DNA of 64,000 bases, taken from the NCBI GenBank assembly GCA_027491395.1, contig JAOZFI010000036.1, positions 94,772-158,771 of the forward strand, written 5' to 3'. The notes under the pieces were generated by a model. It saw only the letters and a list, made by a program, of their open reading frames with translations. It was not told where the DNA came from and searched no databases. This document shows positions 58,739 to 64,000 of this stretch, in pieces. Source of the stretch: Thermoproteota archaeon (GTDB taxonomy: Archaea; Korarchaeota; Korarchaeia; Korarchaeales; Korarchaeaceae). Both the position numbers and the translations under genes were made by a program. Position 1 is the first letter of the stretch. Every line of letters starts with the position of its first letter.

Positions 58739-59704
58739 TTAAATAAGCTCTATCCTCGCCCCCTCCCTAGCGACCCTCGCTGTGAACACCATCTCGGCGA
58801 CAGGTTCTAGCTCTCTGATTAGGGAGGATGGCCGAGGATGCAAGATAACGATGCACCCCCCTCCTCCTGCTCCGGATAACTTGGCTCCATAGGAGCCACT
58901 CTCTCTTGCCTTCCAGACTATTCTCTCTATCTCCCAGCTACTCACCCCTAGGGAGTAGAGCAGCCCTTGATCGACATTCATGAGAGTTCCTAGGAGCTCG
59001 TAATCCTCGGCCATAATAGCCTCCTTTCCTCTGACAACCAGCTCAGATATAGCCCTGACCACGGAGTCCCTCACCCCGGGCAACATGGATCCCAAGGTGC
59101 TCACCCTCTCTATCATCTCCTTGGTCGGACTGGGCTTCCCGGTACAGGCCATAACTAGGGGTACATCCTTGAATCCCAAACTGCTAGCTGTCATAACGTC
59201 GCCCGTCCACTCTACCCATATGATCCCGCCCATGACTGCGCACGCAGGTCCCGTCTTGCTGGCCTTGCCGTGTATGATCCTTTCAAAGAGATACACGGAC
59301 TCTAAGAGCTCCTCCTCACTCATTCCCAGCTCAAATAGGCCGTCAAGTGATTTAGAGATGGCTGCCGCTACCGAAGCGGAGGAAGCCATACCACTCCCGA
59401 TGGGGACCTCGGATCTTATCTCCAGCTCGACGCCCGACCTAACATTGTATCTCTCTAAGACGCCCTTGACACCCCTTGCTACTCTCTCCAGTTCAGGACT
59501 GCTCACTAGAACTGAACCATCCATCTCCTCGTAAACCCCTAGGAGATGAGACTTTATCCTCAGATGCCCCTCATCTAACCCCTTAGCAGTAGAGAAGGAT
59601 CTCCTATCAACGCTCAAGGCTAGGGCGGGAGATCCATACAGCACTGCATGCTCTCCCATTAGGAAAGCTTGGGAGGGGGCCGATGCTGTTACCGTTCCTC
59701 TCAT
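58739..59704 (-). CDS. mvk: Mevalonate kinase
   Basis: 321-residue GHMP kinase that phosphorylates mevalonate in the isoprenoid pathway. Motifs are LMGEHAVLYG near the N-terminus, PIGSGMASSASV (ATP loop, a little different from the usual GxGLGSSA), and GAKLSGAGGGGC near the end. Regulation by prenyl diphosphates is common. An AT-rich box (AAAAGCATAAAG, about 59730-59740) 29 nt before the ATG makes it leaderless. Convergent with the previous gene, 5 bp apart. Upstream lies the AT-rich gap. Confidence 0.92.
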   Translation of the reverse strand: MRGTVTASAPSQAFLMGEHAVLYGSPALALSVDRRSFSTAKGLDEGHLRIKSHLLGVYEEMDGSVLVSSPELERVARGVKGVLERYNVRSGVELEIRSEVPIGSGMASSASVAAAISKSLDGLFELGMSEEELLESVYLFERIIHGKASKTGPACAVMGGIIWVEWTGDVMTASSLGFKDVPLVMACTGKPSPTKEMIERVSTLGSMLPGVRDSVVRAISELVVRGKEAIMAEDYELLGTLMNVDQGLLYSLGVSSWEIERIVWKARESGSYGAKLSGAGGGGCIVILHPRPSSLIRELEPVAEMVFTARVAREGARIELI

Positions 59705-59933
59705 CTAGAGAGGAGCCTAGCACATTGTAATTATCTTTATGCTTTTAATGAAAAGTTCAACATTCAACACATAAGACTGTCCATTGACCACTTACATATC
59801 TTCGTATTAGCAATGACTACCACACAAATGGCATTGATAAGGCATTCCCATAACACTTAGAACTTTTCTAAATTTAGACGTCTCTAATAAAATTATATTC
59901 CAAATATACTCGCTATAAATCATATAAAGAGAT

Positions 59934-59998
59934 ATACGTGATATTATAAATCAATTTTAATAATACAATTTACAAAAACACCTCTAGAGATCACGTAT
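59934..59998. repeat. Inverted repeat ATACGTGAT / ATCACGTAT
   Basis: ATACGTGAT at 59934-59942 and ATCACGTAT at 59990-59998 are exact inverted 9-bp arms, with about 47 bp between them. Both lie within the AT-rich island. Confidence 0.45.
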
Positions 59999-60031
59999 TT
60001 TTAATTATATAATTGCATAATAAAAGCAATT

Positions 60032-60057
60032 ATTAGCAATAATGAGCATTTGCTAAT
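60032..60057. repeat. Inverted repeat ATTAGCAA / TTGCTAAT
   Basis: ATTAGCAA at 60032-60039 and TTGCTAAT at 60050-60057 are exact inverted 8-bp arms with a 10-base spacer. GC content around them is about 18%, so chance occurrence is more likely than in ordinary sequence, but two such repeats lie within 130 bp. Confidence 0.4.
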
Positions 60058-60175
60058 ATATTATTTATATTATTTAGATAAAAAATATCTATTTGCCCCA
60101 GGAAACGCGGTTAAAGGAGCTAAAATTCCCGATATAAACTTATATTTGCAGGGAGGTGGATAACTGGGTGAGAGA

Positions 60176-61285
60176 ATGCCGAAGGTAAAAGTGGCAATTG
60201 CCGGTGTGGGTAATGTGGCCTCCGCCTTGGTTCAAGGTGTGTTCAAATATAGGGATGTCGACGATGATATGGATGTTCCCGGGCTGATGCACGTCAGATT
60301 TGGACCATACCACATAGCTGACATAGAGTTCGTCGCCGCTTTCGATGTGGATGAGAGGAAGATAGGGAAAGACCTCTCTGAGGCCATATTTTCCAAGCCC
60401 AACAACTTGGAGAAGTTCGCTGAAGTTCCAAGACTCGGAGTCGAGGTTCTGAAGGGACCGGTACTCGACGGCGTGGCTCCCCACATGAGGGATTTCAGGT
60501 ACGGGGAGGGCTTCTTAGTTGACGACTCTAGGCCGAGCGTAAACGTAGCTGATGTGCTCAAGGAAACTGGTGCTGATGTCTTGGTTAACCTCATACCCGT
60601 AGGCAGCTATGAAGCGAGCAGAGCCTACGCCTTAACAGCTCTGGAAGCTGGAGTGGGATTCATAAACGGGATCCCTGAGTTCATCGTCAGCGACCCGGAG
60701 TGGGCGGAGAAGTTCGTGGATAGGGGAATACCAGCAGCTGGCGATGACTTCAAGAGTCAGTTAGGGGCCACGATACTGCACAGGACCATCGCGAGGCTTG
60801 CTGTGGAGAGAGGCTTGAGAGTACTCAACACGTATCAGCTCAACATCGGAGGAAACATGGACTTCCTGAACATGATCGAGGAATCCAGATTGAAGACCAA
60901 GAGGGTCAGCAAGACCGAGGCTGTCACTAGCATGGTGCCGTACGAGATCGGTGCTAGAGTGGGGCCGAGCGACTATGTTCCCTTCTTAGGCGACAGGAAG
61001 GTGATGTACATGTTCATGGAGGCGGAACAGTTTGGCGGGTTCAAAGTGTACATAGATGTGAAACTGAGCGTAATGGACTCGCCTAACGCGGCGGGCGTGG
61101 CCATAGACGCGATAAGGGCGGTGAAGCTTGCCATGGATAGGGGAATAGCAGGTCCTCTCGAAGGGGTCAGCGCGTACTTCTTCAAGCACCCGCCGAAGCA
61201 GCTCCCTGACTATGTGGCTAGAGAACTGGTGGAGGCATTCATAAAGGGTGAGGAGGTTAAGCTAGAGGAGATCACTAGAAAGTAG
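60176..61285 (+). CDS. ino1: Myo-inositol-1-phosphate synthase
   Basis: 369 residues. Converts glucose-6-phosphate to inositol-1-phosphate using NAD+, for archaeal inositol lipids and the thermoprotectant di-myo-inositol phosphate. The NAD fold has VAIAGVGNVASAL, and the catalytic half has GDDFKSQLGATILH, NIGGNMDFLNM, and DSPNAAGVAIDAIRA. GGTGAG precedes ATG 60176 and ACTTATATTTG (about 60138-60148) is its TATA box. It lies beside the AT-rich island. Confidence 0.95.
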   Translation: MPKVKVAIAGVGNVASALVQGVFKYRDVDDDMDVPGLMHVRFGPYHIADIEFVAAFDVDERKIGKDLSEAIFSKPNNLEKFAEVPRLGVEVLKGPVLDGVAPHMRDFRYGEGFLVDDSRPSVNVADVLKETGADVLVNLIPVGSYEASRAYALTALEAGVGFINGIPEFIVSDPEWAEKFVDRGIPAAGDDFKSQLGATILHRTIARLAVERGLRVLNTYQLNIGGNMDFLNMIEESRLKTKRVSKTEAVTSMVPYEIGARVGPSDYVPFLGDRKVMYMFMEAEQFGGFKVYIDVKLSVMDSPNAAGVAIDAIRAVKLAMDRGIAGPLEGVSAYFFKHPPKQLPDYVARELVEAFIKGEEVKLEEITRK

Positions 61286-61505
61286 AGCTCCTCACCTCAT
61301 CCAACTTCTCTCTTATTCCCTTCAACGAGAAGAACGCCCTCGCATAGACGGATTTACCTTCTCCCCTCATATACATCCAAGAGTCAGTTAAAGGATCTAT
61401 TATCACTCTCTCGTCTTCCAGTTCGGCCTCCACCCTCCCGTCCTTATGTCTCTTTATTAGGAATCCTCTCTTCATCAGGAGATCCACTATGTACTCTATG
61501 TCCAT
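61275..61505 (-). CDS. Small hypothetical protein (76 aa)
   Basis: Not recognised. ATG 61505 follows GAGGTGATGA and opens MDIEYIVDLLMKRGFLIKRH, then a beta-rich part (GRVEAELEDERVIIDP). It could be a small winged-helix or degron-like protein. The track frame starts 19 codons earlier. The 3' end overlaps the inositol-phosphate synthase gene by 11 bp (convergent). Confidence 0.5.
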   Translation of the reverse strand: MDIEYIVDLLMKRGFLIKRHKDGRVEAELEDERVIIDPLTDSWMYMRGEGKSVYARAFFSLKGIREKLDEVRSSTF

Positions 61506-61569
61506 ACATTCATCACCTCTAACAGGTATACGGGGGAACCCCGACATTCGGAAGGAGATCAATAAAGAA

Positions 61570-62103
61570 TTAAAGTACTTCGTGCTCGCTGTCTCGATGC
61601 GCTCTTCTACCCTCTACCACCTTCTTAGAGAACCACAAGATCGAGAAAGACACCGCTACTAGTGAGGTTATCAGTTGAGCCACAAGCAACAGGGTGAGGA
61701 TCTGCAGATCCGCCGAATAGTAGGATAGCACGACCGTACATGTAGTGTCGTTCCCCTCAACTAAATCCAAGGTCATCCCATACGACGGACAATCTAGCAG
61801 TTTCTCTCCGTGAACCGAGGTTGACGGGCTCCCCTCTACATCCAACCGGCCGATGCTATTACTGTTAAAATCGATGAACCTTAGTACCATCTTGAAGGAG
61901 CCTGAAGAGATGCACGATATATTGTAGTAGACTCTCGGGCTGGTAGGACCCTCGAAGGTCCAAGTCACGGGTTCACCGACTGAGAGCCTGATAGTCCTAC
62001 TAGAATAGGTGAGGGCGGATCGGTAATAGAGAGTTCCCACACCCAGGACGAAGGATATTAAGAAAAATAGGAGACCTAGGAGAGCCAGTCTTCTATGCGT
62101 CAT
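61570..62103 (-). CDS. Membrane protein with extracellular domain, end of the oligopeptide-transport operon
   Basis: 177 residues: a first span (about 8-30), an extracellular beta-rich domain (about 35-130) with three Cys residues, and a second span (about 130-155) followed by a basic tail. No signature recognised. ATG 62103 overlaps the OppF stop by 4 bp (ATGA), so it is translated with the transporter ATPases and may belong to their complex. Later genes upstream of OppD lie outside the window. Confidence 0.6.
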   Translation of the reverse strand: MTHRRLALLGLLFFLISFVLGVGTLYYRSALTYSSRTIRLSVGEPVTWTFEGPTSPRVYYNISCISSGSFKMVLRFIDFNSNSIGRLDVEGSPSTSVHGEKLLDCPSYGMTLDLVEGNDTTCTVVLSYYSADLQILTLLLVAQLITSLVAVSFSILWFSKKVVEGRRAHRDSEHEVL

Positions 62104-63059
62104 TGTGCATACCAGCACTTAACGAAATGACCCGGGGAGATCTCCACCTCTGGCGGCTCTTCATCACATTTGTCGGTTGCTATCGGGCATCTGGGCTTGA
62201 ACCTGCACCCCTTCGGTGGGTTCACTAGGCTGGGAGGCTCTCCAGGCGGGACTTTCCTGAACTTGAATCTGTTGTTGGGGTCTGGATCGGGAATAGCCTC
62301 AAGGAGCGCCTTCGTGTAGGGATGGGCCGGGTTCCTCAGGAGCTCCTTAGTGGGTGCTCTCTCCACCAAGTGACCCGCGTACATTATGAATATCTTGTCG
62401 GAGAAGTACCTGGTCGTAGAAAGGTCGTGCGTAATGTAGATAATGCTCATACTGTGCTTCTCCTGTATCTCCTCGAACAGGTTCAATATCTCCACCCTAA
62501 CCGAAGCGTCGAGCATGGAGACAGGCTCATCAGCTATAACGAGCTTGGGATTCATGATTATGGCCCTAGCGATGGCCACCCTTTGCAACTGACCACCGCT
62601 CAGCATGTGGGGGTACTTGAAGGCAAATTCCTCTGGAGATAGCTGCACTTCCCTCAGGATATTGTAGACAATTTCCCTCCTCTCCTCTCTCGTGCCTACC
62701 TTGTTCACTATGAGGGGCTCCTCCAGTATCTTGAATATTGTGAAATGAGGCACCATCGATCCGAAGGGATTTTGCTGAACGAGACCGGTCTCCTTCCTGT
62801 ACCACCTAAGCTCCTTCTCGGTGAGATGGGTGATGTCCTTTCCATCGAACTCTATCCTCCCACTGGTCGGATCGTAGAGTCTCAATATGGTCTTACCTAG
62901 GGTGGTCTTACCGCTCCCCGATTCACCCACAAGTGATATGGACTCTCCCCTATCTATCTCGAAGGTCACGTTCTCCACTGCCCTGACGTAGTAAGTCTTC
63001 CCGAAGATCCCCTTCTTCATGGGGAAGAACTTACTCAGATTCTCTACCTTAAGCAGCAT
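62100..63059 (-). CDS. oppF: Oligopeptide/dipeptide ABC transporter ATPase (OppF-like)
   Basis: 319 residues: Walker A GESGSGKTTLGK (about 43), Q-loop GLVQQNPFGS, signature LSGGQLQRVAIARA, Walker B LVIADEPVSMLD, H-loop THDLS, and the C-terminal Cys-rich extension GCRFKPRCPIATDKC typical of OppD/DppF ATPases. With OppD it drives import of peptides by a permease pair expected next to it. Its ATG is directly after the OppD stop, 0 bp apart. Scavenging of peptides fits the peptidase and acyl-CoA synthetase genes elsewhere. Confidence 0.92.
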   Translation of the reverse strand: MLLKVENLSKFFPMKKGIFGKTYYVRAVENVTFEIDRGESISLVGESGSGKTTLGKTILRLYDPTSGRIEFDGKDITHLTEKELRWYRKETGLVQQNPFGSMVPHFTIFKILEEPLIVNKVGTREERREIVYNILREVQLSPEEFAFKYPHMLSGGQLQRVAIARAIIMNPKLVIADEPVSMLDASVRVEILNLFEEIQEKHSMSIIYITHDLSTTRYFSDKIFIMYAGHLVERAPTKELLRNPAHPYTKALLEAIPDPDPNNRFKFRKVPPGEPPSLVNPPKGCRFKPRCPIATDKCDEEPPEVEISPGHFVKCWYAQ

Positions 63060-64000
63060 TCACTCCTCACCCCTATATAGCCAGCATTTAACCCTATGCC
63101 CATCTAGGTTAAACATCGGAGGCTCCTCCTCGCATATCTCCATGGCTTTATCGCATCTCGGTCTGAACCTGCAGCCGACCGGTGGGTTCAGCAGGTTGGG
63201 CGGCGTTCCGGGGATAGAGATTATTTCCTTATCCTCCCTGAGGGTCGGGACGCTTCCCAGCAGCTTCTGCGTGTAGGGATGTAGGGGCTTGCCAAAGTAG
63301 GACTCGGAATCAGCCAACTCTATTATCTGCCCGGCGTACATAGTCGCCATCTTGTCGGCCAACTCGCTCGCGAGGGCTATGTCGTGCGTTATGAAAATGT
63401 AGGTAAGATCTCTCTCCTTCTTCAACCTCTTGAGGAGGTTCATCACGTTTGCTTGGGTTATAACGTCCAACGCTGACGTGGGCTCGTCCAGTATCACTAG
63501 ATCTGGGTCGGTAATGAGCGCCATGGCGATTACGATCCTCTGCCTCATTCCTCCACTGAGCTCGAAAGGATACCTGTCCACGAAGGCTTCAGCAATTCCC
63601 ACCTGCTTGATCATCTTTCTGGCCTCTTTTAACGCCTCCTTCTTATCCATGCCCATATGTATGACCAGCGGCTCCGCCACTTGTTCTCCGACCTTTAGAA
63701 CTGGGTTGAGAGCGTTGAGGGCGCCTTGGAATACCATTGAGATTTTTCTCCACCTTACCTCCTTCCTGAACTGTTCCTCGCCCAGCTCCATGATGTTAGT
63801 ACCGTTGAGGAAGACTTTTCCCTCGTAGACTTCCACATTCCGGGGAAGAAGCCTTATTATGGCCCTAGATAGGGAGCTCTTCCCACAGCCAGACTCTCCA
63901 ACTATGGCTAGGGTCTCCCCTTTCTCTATCTCGAAGCTGACGTGGTCCACAGCCTTCACGGTTCCCTTACGGGTTCTGTAATACATGACTAAATCATCTA
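63060..64000 (-). CDS. oppD: Oligopeptide/dipeptide ABC transporter ATPase (OppD-like), cut by the right edge
   Basis: Motifs: Walker A GESGCGKSSLSR, Q-loop MVFQGALNALNP, signature LSGGMRQRIVIAMA, Walker B LVILDEPTSALD, H-loop THDIALAS and the C-terminal Cys set GCRFRPRCDKAMEIC. The frame is open through the last base of the window (DDLV before the ATG at 63986), matching the usual N-terminal strand, so the start is beyond 64000 and the ATG is internal. The gene runs together with oppF. Confidence 0.9.
   Translation of the reverse strand, partial: DDLVMYYRTRKGTVKAVDHVSFEIEKGETLAIVGESGCGKSSLSRAIIRLLPRNVEVYEGKVFLNGTNIMELGEEQFRKEVRWRKISMVFQGALNALNPVLKVGEQVAEPLVIHMGMDKKEALKEARKMIKQVGIAEAFVDRYPFELSGGMRQRIVIAMALITDPDLVILDEPTSALDVITQANVMNLLKRLKKERDLTYIFITHDIALASELADKMATMYAGQIIELADSESYFGKPLHPYTQKLLGSVPTLREDKEIISIPGTPPNLLNPPVGCRFRPRCDKAMEICEEEPPMFNLDGHRVKCWLYRGEE

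Larger units (their letters stand above)
59705..60175. other. AT-rich intergenic island, possible origin or recent insertion scar
   Basis: 471 bp without a supportable gene. Bases 59881-60060 contain by my count 37 G/C out of 180 (about 21%), against about half in neighbouring genes. It holds many A/T runs and a GGAAAC-containing segment CCCCAGGAAACGCGG at 60096-60110, which loosely resembles archaeal Orc1/Cdc6 boxes. Inverted repeats are listed separately. TATA boxes of both flanking genes lie at its edges. No Cdc6/Orc1 gene is in the window, so origin function is speculative. Confidence 0.4.

Noticed and set aside
59669..59860. Short plus-strand ORF in the mevalonate kinase promoter region and AT-rich gap
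   Set aside because: Low-complexity AT sequence with no ribosome site; translation looks random.
60096..60110. CCCCAGGAAACGCGG as a definite Orc1/Cdc6 box
   Set aside because: It matches only the GGAAAC core of known boxes, there is one copy and no cdc6 gene, so it is mentioned only as weak support.
1..64000. Search for CRISPR arrays, rRNA genes, insertion sequences, phage or conjugation genes, toxin-antitoxin pairs
   Set aside because: No spaced direct repeats, no rRNA-like sequence, no transposase or integrase motif, and no toxin gene next to the RHH and AbrB-like genes were found.

Overview
The window is a gene-dense stretch of a hyperthermophilic archaeal chromosome. Direct evidence is a full-length reverse gyrase, an archaeal histone, deoxyhypusine synthase, a HerA-NurA pair, isoprenoid-lipid genes (mevalonate kinase, prenyl diphosphate synthase, geranylgeranyl reductase), two archaeal-type tRNA genes (one with a bulge-helix-bulge intron), and many promoters with a TATA-like box about 26-30 nt before a start codon (leaderless genes) mixed with GGTGA-type ribosome sites. 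A histone, a DUF1512-like protein, NreA, Tsr3 and Tpt1 together fit the TACK group, and a korarchaeote-like lineage is my best guess. No rRNA is present to settle it. No rRNA, CRISPR array, IS element, prophage or integrase was seen.

Layout. 1-10 kb: end of a secreted protein, CTP synthase, a PLP aminotransferase, a THUMP tRNA methyltransferase, two tandem dolichol-kinase-like membrane proteins, a possible structured RNA, intron-containing tRNA-Tyr, macrodomain and Trm112-like proteins, two HAD phosphatases and a membrane-tethered winged-helix regulator. 10-20 kb: deoxyhypusine synthase, DUF1512-like and zinc-ribbon membrane proteins, Nudix, a flavin oxidoreductase, a first ABC-2 exporter with a divergent ectodomain protein, an RNase HIII-type nuclease, an ArsR/adenosine-specific-kinase operon and geranylgeranyl reductase. 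20-29 kb: NreA, then a second exporter module with a three-gene divergent regulatory-looking operon, an ABC-2 exporter and an 832-residue ectodomain protein, followed by an ADP-forming acyl-CoA synthetase alpha subunit and the histone.

29-45 kb: Tpt1, Ntn asparaginase, PurM-like protein, prephenate dehydratase, PfpI, Tsr3, Lrp ligand-binding domain, RHH regulator, NurA/HerA, prenyl synthase, MFS and MscS-like membrane proteins, IMPDH, NSUN methyltransferase with a separate PUA protein, and GluRS. 45-64 kb: a 967-residue receptor-like beta-propeller membrane protein, reverse gyrase divergent from a NifX-like/AbrB-like pair, RlmI-like methyltransferase, M24 peptidase, beta-CASP nuclease, ferredoxin, class II amidotransferase, tRNA-Asn, nicotinate phosphoribosyltransferase, mevalonate kinase, a 0.47-kb extremely AT-rich gap, inositol-phosphate synthase, and oligopeptide ABC transporter ATPases cut by the right edge.

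Themes. Translation and RNA modification (Trm14-like, Trm112, Tsr3, NSUN/PUA, RlmI, Tpt1, deoxyhypusine synthase, GluRS, two tRNAs) and membrane lipid synthesis are over-represented. The least explained parts are the two exporter-plus-ectodomain modules, the 967-aa membrane receptor, the AT-rich island near 60 kb and the GC-rich hairpin elements near 6.05 and 34.0 kb. All family calls come from reading motifs and were not confirmed by database search.
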